From the NCBI GenBank assembly GCA_903842575.1, contig CAIMMM010000127.1, forward strand, positions 1-64,000: a stretch of DNA of 64,000 nt. The letters run 5' to 3'. The position numbers and the translations under genes were made by a program. The notes beneath the pieces were generated by a model. The model searched no databases, was not told the DNA's origin, and saw only the letters and a program-made list of their open reading frames with translations. Source of the DNA: an uncultured Bacteroidota bacterium. GTDB lineage: Bacteria > Bacteroidota > Bacteroidia > Flavobacteriales > Flavobacteriaceae. Positions 45,292-54,270 of the stretch are shown here, one piece after another (position 1 is the first letter of the stretch; every line of letters starts with the position of its first letter).

Positions 45292-45324
45292 GATGTTTTG
45301 ACGTTTTAACTAAAATTATAAAAA

Positions 45325-47517
45325 ATGAAAAAATACCTACTCGTATTAATAGCTACGGCTGCAGTTGGTTATGGACAAACGAACATTGATAGCACAAAAG
45401 CAAAACAATTGGAGGAAGTGTATATTACCACTCCAAAATATTTAAAAAATAAAAAGTTCCTTTCCCAAAAAGCGGAAAACATTTCGAAAAATGAAATAGA
45501 ATTTCAAAACTTTCAAAACACAGCCGATGCGTTGTCCAACTCGGGAGATGTAACGGTTCAAAAATCACAACAAGGTGGCGGAAGTCCAGTAATCCGTGGG
45601 TTTGAAGCTAGCAGAATTTTGATTCTTGTGGATGGCATTCGAATGAACAATCTCATTTTCAGAGCGGGACATTTGCAAAATATCATTACCGTTGATGAAA
45701 ACATGTTGGAAAACATTGATGTGTTTTATGGGGCTTCTTCTACTTTATTTGGTAGTGATGCCTTGGGCGGAGCCGTTAATTTAACAACCAAAAAAGCACA
45801 ATTTGCTTCAGATGGAAAACATTTTTCAAACAATGTGTTGACTAGGTATTCATCGGCAAACCAAGAAAAATCAACTCACTTAAATTTGAATTATGGAACT
45901 TCCAATTTTGCTTCGCTAACGGCATTCTCCTTGAATGATTTTGGCGATTTAAAAATGGGGAAGAACAAAAATCATCACAATGACTTCTTTGGAGAAAAAG
46001 CGTTCTATGTACAAACTGTAAATGGTATAGATCAATTAGTTGCCAATAACGACAAGTACGTTCAGAAATTTACGGCATACAAACAATATGATTTCATGCA
46101 AAAGTTTGCTTATAAACAAGCCAACGGCAATTTGCACAGTTTAAATTTTCAATATGCTACTACATCCAATATTCCGAGATATGATCGTCTAACGGATTCT
46201 GCAGGAAGCGGTTTGAAAAATGCCGAATGGTATTATGGACCTCAAAAAAGATTGTTGGGCGTTTATAATTTCTCTAAAAATAAAGCCTTTCTCAACAGCG
46301 ATTTGTCTTTAGATGTTAGCTATCAAAATGTGGAAGAAAGCCGACACAATAGAAAATTTGGCAATTATAATTTACAAAACCGAACGGAGAAAGTAAACAT
46401 GTATGGTATCAATGCCATGTTGAAAAAAGCCTTCTCCAAAAGCGAATTAGTATACGGCTTAGAAACTACGTTTGACGATTTGAATTCATCTGCCTACAGT
46501 AAAAACATCAATACGGGCGAAACACAAACAATAGATTCCCGTTATCCAAATGGCAAAAATAATGTGTTCCGTGGGGATTTATTCTTGTCTTATAACGAAA
46601 CGATTTCTCCAAAAGCCAACTGGAATTTCGGAGGGAGAATTGGTTGTACTTCTTTGAAAAGTACTATTGGAGACAATAGTTTTTTCCAGTTGCCATTTGA
46701 TAAAATTCAGCAAAACAATTTAACCTATAGCGCCACGCTTGGCATAATTTATAAAACCAGTAATACGGTGAGTTTGATTGCCAATATAAGTTCGGGATTC
46801 CGCACACCAAACATTGATGATTTGGCAAAAATATTCGAATCGGGCGATGGCACTTTGATTGTTCCCAATGAAAATTTAAAACCTGAAAAAACCATCACGG
46901 CCGATTTAGGATTTAGAATCACCAGCGAAAACAGGCGTTTCGAATGGGAGAACACCTATTTCTACACGCACATCATTGATGCTATTGTAACCGATACATT
47001 TACTTTCAATGGTTTGAGTACCGTAGATTACAACGGAACGCCAAGTCAGGTTTTTGCTAACCAAAATAAAGGAAAAGCTTTTATCACTGGAATCTCTTCT
47101 TCTTTGAAAGCGTATGTGGTAGATAATTTACTTTTCACCGCGAGTTTCAATTACACCTTGGGTCGAATTTTGAAAGATGGAGAGCAACTTCCACTAGATC
47201 ATATTGCTCCTTTTTATGGAAAAATAGGATTCAATTATTCTAAAAAACGCTACGGTTTGGAAGCTTATATGCTTTACAATGGCAAAAAAGACCTTAAAAA
47301 CTATTTTCTAAACGGGGAAGACAACGAGCAATATGCACCTCCGGGTGGCATGCCAGCTTGGGAAACCTACAACGCAAAAGGTTCGGTAGAGGTGTTTAAA
47401 AACGCAACCCTTTTTGTGGGTGTGGAAAATATTTTGGACACGCAATACAGAACTTTCTCTTCGGGCATGAATGCTGCCGGAAGAAATTTTTATAGTGGAT
47501 TGAAATACAGTTTCTAA
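45325..47517 (+). CDS. TonB-dependent outer-membrane receptor, heme/hemoglobin-receptor-like
   Basis: This is a TonB-powered active transport barrel for a large or scarce ligand. It has a signal peptide (MKKYLLVLIATAAVGYGQ), a plug domain (about 30-165) and a 22-strand-type barrel ending in a terminal aromatic, NFYSGLKYSF. The plug includes GGGSPVIRGFEASRILILVDGIRMNN, FRAGHLQNIITVD and GASSTLFGSDALGGAVNLTT. This motif set is closest, as I recall, to the hemoglobin/heme receptor subfamily, so iron/heme is a possible substrate but unproved. The 730 residues are typical. A palindrome lies just upstream and a terminator follows at 47542. Confidence 0.93.
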   Translation: MKKYLLVLIATAAVGYGQTNIDSTKAKQLEEVYITTPKYLKNKKFLSQKAENISKNEIEFQNFQNTADALSNSGDVTVQKSQQGGGSPVIRGFEASRILILVDGIRMNNLIFRAGHLQNIITVDENMLENIDVFYGASSTLFGSDALGGAVNLTTKKAQFASDGKHFSNNVLTRYSSANQEKSTHLNLNYGTSNFASLTAFSLNDFGDLKMGKNKNHHNDFFGEKAFYVQTVNGIDQLVANNDKYVQKFTAYKQYDFMQKFAYKQANGNLHSLNFQYATTSNIPRYDRLTDSAGSGLKNAEWYYGPQKRLLGVYNFSKNKAFLNSDLSLDVSYQNVEESRHNRKFGNYNLQNRTEKVNMYGINAMLKKAFSKSELVYGLETTFDDLNSSAYSKNINTGETQTIDSRYPNGKNNVFRGDLFLSYNETISPKANWNFGGRIGCTSLKSTIGDNSFFQLPFDKIQQNNLTYSATLGIIYKTSNTVSLIANISSGFRTPNIDDLAKIFESGDGTLIVPNENLKPEKTITADLGFRITSENRRFEWENTYFYTHIIDAIVTDTFTFNGLSTVDYNGTPSQVFANQNKGKAFITGISSSLKAYVVDNLLFTASFNYTLGRILKDGEQLPLDHIAPFYGKIGFNYSKKRYGLEAYMLYNGKKDLKNYFLNGEDNEQYAPPGGMPAWETYNAKGSVEVFKNATLFVGVENILDTQYRTFSSGMNAAGRNFYSGLKYSF

Positions 47518-47541
47518 ATCTTTCCCATTATTGCTAAAAAG

Positions 47542-47573
47542 TCCCGTCTCTTTAAAAGGAGGCGGGATTTTTT
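47542..47573 (+). terminator. Intrinsic terminator of the TonB-receptor gene
   Basis: TCCCGTCTC pairs (with one G-U and one bulge) with GGAGGCGGGA, followed by six T. It lies 25 bases past the receptor stop codon. Confidence 0.8.
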
Positions 47574-47609
47574 GAATAAAGATGTAAGATAATTTCATAC
47601 ATTCGCTAG

Positions 47610-48230
47610 ATGAAATATTTCATTACACTGCTTCTTCTTGTGAATTTCAATCTTGGTTTTAGTCAGGATTATAAATTTAATCTTCTAACAAAATACATTG
47701 TCAATCAAGAAGATCGGGAATGGGAAAGAATTGTTTATTCAAACGTTGATGATTCAAATTATTTTCTTTCATTAAATAAAACACAAGATGAAAACTTGGC
47801 GTATTTATCAGATATGAAAAATAAGATTGTTCATCATTTTTATTTTATTGAAAACATAGAAAACGGAGAAATTTATTTTACATTCAAATTTATAAAGTCT
47901 GAGAAATTAAAGCCTATCTCTTTAACTTCTAATTTTCGATTTAAATTTGAAACAATCAAAGAAGATAGTTCGTTTAAAACAATAAAAATGACTGGTTATA
48001 AAAACAAAAAAATGACTAAAATTGGTGGGATTTCAGAATTAAAAGTCAAGAAGCATCCTAAAAATTTATTTCCCTTATATCGTTTTAGTTATATGCATCT
48101 TTTTGAATATCGGACTGATATTGATTTAGGTGAAAACTGTATTGTTGAAAGTTCTAAAATTGTTGGGGAACTAAAATTAGAATGTCATCTTGCCTATTAT
48201 AAAGAAATAGCCTTAGTACTCAAAATATAG
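47610..48230 (+). CDS. Hypothetical secreted protein, 206 residues
   Basis: A signal peptide (MKYFITLLLLVNFNLGFSQ) is followed by a sequence rich in Asn, Lys, Glu, Tyr and Phe with beta-strand-like stretches (IVYSNVDDSNYFLSLNK, GEIYFTFKFIKSEKLK). No family is recognised. The later part includes GYKNKKMTKIGGISELKVKKHPKNLFPLYRFSYMHLFEYR. It is probably periplasmic or surface. It lies between two terminators (47542-47573 and 48291-48322) and is therefore a single-gene unit. It has no visible link to the receptor other than position. Confidence 0.75.
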   Translation: MKYFITLLLLVNFNLGFSQDYKFNLLTKYIVNQEDREWERIVYSNVDDSNYFLSLNKTQDENLAYLSDMKNKIVHHFYFIENIENGEIYFTFKFIKSEKLKPISLTSNFRFKFETIKEDSSFKTIKMTGYKNKKMTKIGGISELKVKKHPKNLFPLYRFSYMHLFEYRTDIDLGENCIVESSKIVGELKLECHLAYYKEIALVLKI

Positions 48231-48290
48231 AATACCTTCTGAAACCAATATACAGAATTAAAATCTGTTTCCACAAACGAAAGTAAACCC

Positions 48291-48322
48291 AAAAAAAAAT
48301 CCCGATGTCTCGGGATTTTTTA
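48291..48322. terminator. Bidirectional intrinsic terminator
   Basis: The hairpin ATCCCGA-TGTC-TCGGGAT is flanked by an A-run on one side and a T-run on the other, so it can end the 47610-48230 transcript and the rimP-nusA-infB transcript (minus strand). Confidence 0.85.
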
Positions 48323-48332
48323 TATTTAACTA

Positions 48333-51164
48333 TTATTTCAATTTTTTCTTCACTTCCACTTCCTGGAACGCTTCGATGATATCGAGTTGTTCAATTTCGT
48401 TGAAGTTCTTGATTTGGATACCACAATCGTACCCTTTAGAAACTTCTTTCACATCGTCTTTGAAACGTTTCAAGGTTGCTAAATCCCCAGTGTGAATAAC
48501 AACACCTTCTCTGATGATTCTAATTTTAGAGTTTCTGAATATTTTACCGTCAGTAACCATACATCCGGCAATTGACCCCACTTTTGATACTTTAAATATC
48601 TCTCTAATTTCCGCAGTTCCTGTAACTTCTTCTTTGATAACTGGTGACAACATTCCTTCCATCGCATCTTTCAAGTCATCGATAGCATCGTAAATAATAG
48701 AATAGTTACGGATATCAATTTCTTCTTTGTCGGCCAATTGTCGAGCATTTCCAGCAGGACGAACGTTAAATCCAATGATGATGGCATCCGAAGCAGAAGC
48801 CAACATAACGTCAGTTTCAGTAATCGCTCCAACACCTTTGTGTATAATATTGATTTGAATTTCTTCGGTAGATAATTTAGAGAATGAATCGGATAAGGCT
48901 TCTACAGAACCATCCACGTCTCCTTTAAGGATAATGTTTAATTCTTTAAATTGACCCAATGCAATACGACGTCCAATTTCGTCTAACGTAATATGTCGTT
49001 GTGTACGAACGGATTGTTCCCGCATTAATTGAGAACGTTTAGAGGCAATTTGTTTGGCTTCTTTTTCGTCTTCAAATACGTTGAATTTATCACCCGCCGT
49101 TGCAGCGCCATCTAGTCCTAAAACAGATACTGGCGTTGAAGGTCCGGCAACGGTTACTATGTGTCCTCTTTCATCATGCATGGCTTTAATTTTACCATGA
49201 TGTTTTCCAGCTAACATATAGTCTCCAATTCTTAAAGTTCCGTGTTGTACCAAAATGGTAGACACATATCCTTTTCCTTTATCCAAGAACGCTTCTACAA
49301 CTGTTCCTGAAGCAGGTTTGTTTGGATTCGATTTTAAATCTAACAGTTCCGCTTCTAATAATACTTTTTCCAACAATTCTTTCACACCGGTTCCTACTTT
49401 TGCAGAAATATCGTGTGATTGTATTTTTCCACCCCAATCTTCAACAAGCAAGTTCATCCCTGCTAATCTTTCTTTCACTTTTTCAGGATTAGCGCCTGGT
49501 TTATCAATTTTATTGATGGCGAAAATGATTGGAACACCTGCTGCTTGAGCATGTGAAATGGCTTCTTTGGTTTGTGGCATGATGTCGTCATCTGCTGCAA
49601 TCACAATGATAGCAATATCGGTAACTTGAGCACCACGTGCACGCATCGCGGTAAACGCTTCGTGACCTGGTGTATCTAAGAAAGCAATTTTTTGACCGTT
49701 ATCCAAAGTCACACCATAAGCACCAATGTGTTGTGTAATCCCTCCAGATTCACCCGCGATAACATTTTCTTTACGGATATAATCCAATAAGGAAGTTTTA
49801 CCGTGATCGACGTGACCCATTACGGTTACAATCGGCGCTCTAAATACTAAATCTTCTTCTTTGTCTTGAACAACTTGAATAGCATCTTCAATATCTACCG
49901 TAATAAACTCTACTTCATAACCAAATTCATCGGCTACAATGGTTAAGGTTTCTGCATCCAAACGTTGGTTTTGCGTAACCATGATACCCAATGACATACA
50001 GGTTCCAATTACTTTGGTAACCGGCACATCCATCATGATGGCAATTTCACCTACGGTAACAAATTCCGTAACTTTTATTGTTTTACTTCCTTCGTCAATA
50101 GCTCTTTGCTCGTCATCCGATTTTTGACGGTGCGTATCTCTTTTATCTCTTCTATATTTTGCTGCTTTAGACTTACTTCCTTTTCCTTGAAGTCTTTCTA
50201 AAGTTTCTTTAATTTGATTTTTAACTTCTTCTTCGGTAGGCTCTACTTTTTGAACAATAGCTGGTCGAGCGCCTTTTACAAAACCTGGTTTTGCAACAAA
50301 TTTACCACCGCCTGGTCTTGGAGCTCCAGCATTCCCGCCTGGAGTAATTGCAGGTTTTTGACCGTCTGGTCTTGGCTCGCCTGGTTTTGGCGGAATTCTT
50401 TTTCGCTTATTCTTATTGGCATTATTAGCCGCAATTTGAGCTGCATTTTGAGCTGTTGAAGGTGCTATTTTAGCATCTTTTTTAGGCTCTTCTTTTTTCT
50501 TTTTAGGTTTGTTAAACTGAGACAAATCAATTACTTGACCTGTTAAAGTTGCCCCTGATAATTTTTGATATTGCGTTGTGAAATTTTCGTCAACTGGCGC
50601 TTCTTCAATAAGCGTTTCTTTTGCGTTGGAAACTGCATTTTCAGTTGCCTTTTCTTTAGATTTAGCAAGCATCGGAGTTGTTTTTTCTTTAGTTTCTTTT
50701 GCGGGAGAAACTATTTCTATATTTTCAACAACTTCTTTTTTTACTGGTTTTTCAACTTCAGGTTTTGGGGTTTCAACAACGGGTGTTGGTATTACTTTTG
50801 GAGACAAATCAATGGTCCCTACTTGTTTTGGGGCCGAAATAACTCCTCTGGTAGCTTTTATTACCTCAGATTTTTGACGTTCTTCGTCATGCTTACGCTT
50901 GTCTTCAATTTCTTTTTCTCTTTCAACACGAAGCGCTTCTTTTTCTTTTCTTTTTTCTTCGCCTACTTCTTTCGAGGCTTCTTTATTTCCTTTATCACCC
51001 GCGAATTGGCCACAAAGAATATTGTATACATCATCAGAAATTTTTGTGTTGGGACTTGCTTCAATAGCAATACCTTTATCTTTAAGATAATCCACAGCTC
51101 TTTCTAAAGAGATGTTCAATTCCCTTAAAACTTTATTTATTCTAATTATTTTTTCTTCAGACAT
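48333..51164 (-). CDS. infB: Translation initiation factor IF-2
   Basis: IF-2 is the GTPase that delivers initiator tRNA to the 30S subunit. The IF2-N-like N-terminus (KVLRELNISLERAVDYLKDKGI) is followed by a long charged, Ala/Pro/Lys-rich linker (about residues 65-350). The GTP-binding domain has G1 GHVDHGKTS, G3 DTPGHEAF, G4 NKIDK and a G5-like SAKVG. The beta-barrel and C-terminal domains (LKGDVDGSVEALSDSF to the Lys-rich end) follow. At 943 residues the linker accounts for most of the difference from shorter forms. It lies 36 bases after nusA and is followed by a terminator. Confidence 0.98.
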   Translation of the reverse strand: MSEEKIIRINKVLRELNISLERAVDYLKDKGIAIEASPNTKISDDVYNILCGQFAGDKGNKEASKEVGEEKRKEKEALRVEREKEIEDKRKHDEERQKSEVIKATRGVISAPKQVGTIDLSPKVIPTPVVETPKPEVEKPVKKEVVENIEIVSPAKETKEKTTPMLAKSKEKATENAVSNAKETLIEEAPVDENFTTQYQKLSGATLTGQVIDLSQFNKPKKKKEEPKKDAKIAPSTAQNAAQIAANNANKNKRKRIPPKPGEPRPDGQKPAITPGGNAGAPRPGGGKFVAKPGFVKGARPAIVQKVEPTEEEVKNQIKETLERLQGKGSKSKAAKYRRDKRDTHRQKSDDEQRAIDEGSKTIKVTEFVTVGEIAIMMDVPVTKVIGTCMSLGIMVTQNQRLDAETLTIVADEFGYEVEFITVDIEDAIQVVQDKEEDLVFRAPIVTVMGHVDHGKTSLLDYIRKENVIAGESGGITQHIGAYGVTLDNGQKIAFLDTPGHEAFTAMRARGAQVTDIAIIVIAADDDIMPQTKEAISHAQAAGVPIIFAINKIDKPGANPEKVKERLAGMNLLVEDWGGKIQSHDISAKVGTGVKELLEKVLLEAELLDLKSNPNKPASGTVVEAFLDKGKGYVSTILVQHGTLRIGDYMLAGKHHGKIKAMHDERGHIVTVAGPSTPVSVLGLDGAATAGDKFNVFEDEKEAKQIASKRSQLMREQSVRTQRHITLDEIGRRIALGQFKELNIILKGDVDGSVEALSDSFSKLSTEEIQINIIHKGVGAITETDVMLASASDAIIIGFNVRPAGNARQLADKEEIDIRNYSIIYDAIDDLKDAMEGMLSPVIKEEVTGTAEIREIFKVSKVGSIAGCMVTDGKIFRNSKIRIIREGVVIHTGDLATLKRFKDDVKEVSKGYDCGIQIKNFNEIEQLDIIEAFQEVEVKKKLK

Positions 51165-51200
51165 AAAATCTAATTAATTTTTAAAACTTAATATGAATGC

Positions 51201-52442
51201 TTATTCTTCAAATTCTTCTTTTAATATACGCATTACTTCTAGAATAGTTTCCTCTTCCAAATCGGTTCTTCTCACAAGATCTGCAACGTTTTGATTTAAA
51301 ATGCTTCTTGCGGTATCCAAACCAATTTTAGCAAACTCGTCAATTACCCAGCCGTCAATTTCATCTGTAAATTCGGTTAATTCAACATCATCTTCTTCGG
51401 CAACGCTTCCTTCTCTTATTACGTCTAATTCGTAACCTGTCAATTGACCTGCTAATTTAATATTATGTCCGCCACGTCCAATAGCTTTTGAAACTTCGTC
51501 TAATTTCAAAAATACTTCCGCACGTTTTGTTTCTTCGTTTATTTTCACGGTTGAAACTTTTGCTGGACTCAATGCTCTTGTAATAAACAATTGAATATTA
51601 CTAGTATAATTAATAACGTCAATATTTTCATTTCCTAATTCACGAACAATACCGTGAATTCTTGATCCTTTCATTCCAACACATGCTCCAACAGGATCAA
51701 TTCTATCATCGTAAGAATCAACGGCAACCTTCGCTTTTTCGCCAGGAATTCTAACCACTTTTTTAATCATGATTAAACCGTCGAAAACTTCTGGAATTTC
51801 TTGTTCAAATAATTTTTCCAAAAATATCTCCGAAGTTCGTGACATGATGATTTGAGGTTTGTTCCCTTTCAATTCAACACTTTCAATAATTCCACGAACA
51901 TTATCTCCTTTTCTAAAAAAGTCGGAAGGAATTTGTTTTTCTTTTGGCAAAACAATTTCATTTCCTTCATCGTCAACCAAAATCACAACTCTTGGGCGTA
52001 CATGATGTACTTCGGCGGTGTAAATTTCACCTATTAAATCTTTAAATTGTTTGTAAAGATTTGTATTGTCGTGTTCGTGTATTTTAGAAATTAAATTTTG
52101 ACGTAAAGCTAAAATAGCTCTTCTTCCTAAATCAACTAGTTTAACTTCTTCCGAAACTTCTTCTCCAATTTCAAAATCTGGTTCAATATTTCTTGCTTCG
52201 GTTAATGTAATTTCTTCATTTTCTAGATCCAAATCATCATCTGCCACAACTATTCTTCGTCTCCAGATTTCCATATCCCCTTTGTCAGGATTGATAATAA
52301 TATCAAAATTATCATCAGAACCATATTTCTTTTTCAATGCGTTTCTAAACACATCTTCTAAAATAGCCATAAGCGTTACACGATCAATAAGTTTGTCGTC
52401 TTTAAACTCTGAAAATGAATCGATTAATGCTAAATTTTCCAT
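51201..52442 (-). CDS. nusA: Transcription termination/antitermination factor NusA
   Basis: NusA binds RNA polymerase and nascent RNA to modulate pausing, termination and antitermination. The N-terminal domain (LIDSFSEFKDDKLIDRVTLMAILEDVFRNALKKKYG), the S1 domain (about 130-200) and the two KH domains (CVGMKGSRIHGIVRELGNENIDVI; AIGRGGHNIKLAGQLTGYELDVI) are present. At 413 residues it lacks the two C-terminal acidic repeats of E. coli NusA (495), which is normal in Bacteroidota. It is 9 bases after rimP and followed by infB after 36 bases. The leader hairpin at 52927-52952 could be subject to control by NusA, but that is inference. Confidence 0.98.
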   Translation of the reverse strand: MENLALIDSFSEFKDDKLIDRVTLMAILEDVFRNALKKKYGSDDNFDIIINPDKGDMEIWRRRIVVADDDLDLENEEITLTEARNIEPDFEIGEEVSEEVKLVDLGRRAILALRQNLISKIHEHDNTNLYKQFKDLIGEIYTAEVHHVRPRVVILVDDEGNEIVLPKEKQIPSDFFRKGDNVRGIIESVELKGNKPQIIMSRTSEIFLEKLFEQEIPEVFDGLIMIKKVVRIPGEKAKVAVDSYDDRIDPVGACVGMKGSRIHGIVRELGNENIDVINYTSNIQLFITRALSPAKVSTVKINEETKRAEVFLKLDEVSKAIGRGGHNIKLAGQLTGYELDVIREGSVAEEDDVELTEFTDEIDGWVIDEFAKIGLDTARSILNQNVADLVRRTDLEEETILEVMRILKEEFEE

Positions 52443-52451
52443 GCCAAAATT

Positions 52452-52919
52452 TTAATTAAATGTTACTGTAACAACTGCTTCTTTTATTTCTGTATAAGGT
52501 AGTTCAAGTTTTTTTTGAACTGTTTCTTTTCCTTTTCCTATTTTTTTAGGTTCTCTTGCTTCCCAAATTAAAGTGATAAAATCATCATTTGCTTCAATAA
52601 GTTCTGCTTCTATTGTAGTGGTAGCTAGTTTTACAATTAACATTCTACCCACATTTTTTTTGTATTGACGTATTAATTTTATAGGCGAACCTACTCCAAA
52701 AGACGCTACTTCAATAGAAAAATCCTGTTCCTCACGGTCTAAATTATTTTCAACGGCACGACTTACATCAATACAATCTTGCAAATTTACACCATTATCA
52801 TCATCTAAAGTAACCGTGATTTTAAAACTATCTGAAATTTTTAAATCAACCAAAAATAATGTTGGCTTTTCTTTTAAAACCTCTTCAAGTAATTGCCCAA
52901 CTCTTTCTTTAAATGTCAT
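52452..52919 (-). CDS. rimP: Ribosome maturation factor RimP
   Basis: RimP is a cytosolic factor for 30S assembly. The 155-residue chain has the two-domain RimP pattern, with [37 protein letters not shown] near the middle of the N-terminal domain and a C-terminal SH3-like barrel ([24 protein letters not shown]). The ATG at 52917-52919 overlaps the stop codon of a 12-codon leader ORF as ATGA (the TGA is at 52916-52918). A strong promoter lies upstream at 52984-53011. It is first gene of rimP-nusA-infB, the conserved order across many bacteria. Confidence 0.96.
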   Translation of the reverse strand: MTFKERVGQLLEEVLKEKPTLFLVDLKISDSFKITVTLDDDNGVNLQDCIDVSRAVENNLDREEQDFSIEVASFGVGSPIKLIRQYKKNVGRMLIVKLATTTIEAELIEANDDFITLIWEAREPKKIGKGKETVQKKLELPYTEIKEAVVTVTFN

Positions 52920-52954
52920 AATTTATAAAAAGAGGGAAGCATTGCTTCCCTCAT
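52916..52954 (-). CDS. Putative 12-codon leader peptide before rimP
   Basis: This is the first AUG on the predicted transcript. It encodes [12 protein letters not shown] and stops at TGA, which overlaps the rimP ATG as ATGA. The hairpin at 52932-52952 begins at the G of the start codon, so translating ribosomes would unfold it. No homology is claimed for such a short peptide; the coordinates and the overlap are read directly from the sequence. Confidence 0.45.
   Translation of the reverse strand: MREAMLPSFYKL
52927..52952 (-). terminator. Attenuator-like hairpin in the rimP-nusA-infB leader
   Basis: The minus-strand transcript contains GAGGGAAGC-AAT-GCTTCCCTC, a perfect 9-bp stem with a 3-base loop, followed by UUUUU, ending 7 bases before the rimP ATG. 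There is no minus-strand gene directly upstream for it to terminate, and a good promoter (52984-53011) lies before it, so it is placed to control the operon itself. Confidence 0.7.
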
Positions 52955-52983
52955 TATTTAATTTTGTATTGCAAATAACGGTG

Positions 52984-53011
52984 CAAATATAGTTATTTTT
53001 TTATAAATCAA
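52984..53011 (-). promoter_or_regulatory. Promoter of rimP-nusA-infB
   Basis: The minus strand has TTG (53009-53011), a 17-base spacer and TATATTTG (52984-52991), a full Bacteroidota consensus. Transcription would start about 7 bases downstream, near 52977. Confidence 0.8.
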
Positions 53012-53087
53012 AATTTATTGCTTGTTCAAAAATAAATTATTACTTTTATTGCCTAAACAGACACTCATTTTACACCAATAAATTAAC

Positions 53088-53912
53088 ATGAAAAAAATCT
53101 TAATCCCCACTGACTTTTCTGAAAATGCCGAATATGCTTTAAAAGTTGCTGCACAAATTGCAAGAGAAAATAATGGTGAAATAATATTATTACACATGCT
53201 TGAACTGCCTAGCCAGGCTGGCGATGCTGTAGGCAGCGGAAGTGATATTCCTGAAATTATGTTTTTTAAAAATGCTGCAATTGGAAGATTAGAAGATTTG
53301 ATGGATGAAGATTATTTAGAAGGAATTACCGTTTCTCGAGTTGTTCAATTTGACATGGCGTTTGAAGGAATCATGAAAATAAGTCAAATAAACAATATAG
53401 ATTTAATAATCATGGGTTCGCATGGCGCTAGTGGATTTAAAGAAATGTTCATTGGCTCTAATGCAGAAAAAGTTGTTAGAAACTCTGATGTTCCTGTTTT
53501 GATAATCAAAAAAGAGCAGCCAAATTTTAATGTGGATAATTTTGTTTTCGCTTCCGACTTTACGGACGAAATTAAAAAACCTTTTGAAAAAGTAGTGGAA
53601 TTTGCTAATCGATTTGATTCTACTCTACATTTAGTAATGATTACTACGCCAAATAATTTTAAATCTACGCCAATTGCTCAAGATATTATGAATAAATTTG
53701 CCGCCAAATTTAAAATCAACAAATTTGAAACGCATATTTACAACGAAACCAATGTTGAAAAAGGAATTCTAAACTTTGCCGATAGTATTAATGCCGATTT
53801 AATTGGAATGAGTACGCATGGTAGAAAAGGATTGTCCCATTTCTTTAACGGAAGTATTAGCGAAGATTTGGTAAATCACTCTTCACTTCCCGTGATTACT
53901 TTCAAAATCTAA
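53088..53912 (+). CDS. Universal stress protein with two UspA domains
   Basis: The 274-residue cytosolic protein is a tandem duplication of the UspA fold (about 1-145 and 150-274). The first repeat has the ATP-binding-type motif GSHGASGFKEMFIGSNAEKV. The second has GMSTHGRKGLSHFFNGSISEDL. The N-terminal KKILIPTDFSENAEYALKVAAQIA is characteristic. Universal stress proteins respond to starvation or redox stress; the specific role is unknown. The gene is divergent from rimP and separated by the region holding the rimP promoter. It has its own terminator at 53936. Confidence 0.94.
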   Translation: MKKILIPTDFSENAEYALKVAAQIARENNGEIILLHMLELPSQAGDAVGSGSDIPEIMFFKNAAIGRLEDLMDEDYLEGITVSRVVQFDMAFEGIMKISQINNIDLIIMGSHGASGFKEMFIGSNAEKVVRNSDVPVLIIKKEQPNFNVDNFVFASDFTDEIKKPFEKVVEFANRFDSTLHLVMITTPNNFKSTPIAQDIMNKFAAKFKINKFETHIYNETNVEKGILNFADSINADLIGMSTHGRKGLSHFFNGSISEDLVNHSSLPVITFKI

Positions 53913-53935
53913 GAACACAACGTTTTGAAAATAAA

Positions 53936-53966
53936 AAAACCTCCCAAATTTTTGAGAGGTTTTTTT
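53936..53966 (+). terminator. Intrinsic terminator of the universal stress gene
   Basis: AACCTC pairs with GAGGTT around an AT-rich loop and is followed by six or more T. The tRNA-Gln gene begins just beyond. Confidence 0.8.
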
Positions 53967-53967
53967 G

Positions 53968-54038
53968 TTGGTCTACAAGGACTCGAACCTTGAAAGACTG
54001 CACCAAAAACAGTTGTGTTACCATTACACCATAGACCA
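53968..54038 (-). tRNA. tRNA-Gln (anticodon UUG)
   Basis: The minus strand folds as a 71-base tRNA. The acceptor stem is TGGTCTA / TAGACCA with discriminator A; the D arm is GTGTAATGGTAACAC; the anticodon loop TTTTGGT gives the anticodon UUG at positions 34-36; the T arm is CAAGG-TTCGAGT-CCTTG. CCA is not encoded. Being next to a plus-strand terminator has no functional meaning here. Confidence 0.95.
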
Positions 54039-54270
54039 GCTTAGCTTAACGCGAGTGCAAATTTAATACAAATTTTAGTTTACACAAATAAATAGCCATA
54101 AAAAATGTTGTGGTTTTTTATTTCATGTTAAAACAATTTCAATTTACAACTATAATAATCACAACATTAGTCCGTTAAAGCACTTGAGAAATTTTTATTT
54201 AACTGCGTTACTTTACGTTAAAAAATTAGTTTCTTTGTATCGTTTAAATAAAACTTCATTTGATAACTAT

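Noticed and set aside
50565..51107. A 180-codon open frame on the plus strand opposite infB
   Set aside because: It mirrors the Lys/Glu-rich linker of infB and yields a Phe-rich, Ser-rich protein without a recognisable fold. It is a shadow of infB.
54184..54270. TTG start at 54184 for the DUF2723 protein
   Set aside because: The 29 extra residues are not conserved-looking, and the ATG at 54271 begins the recognised family part.
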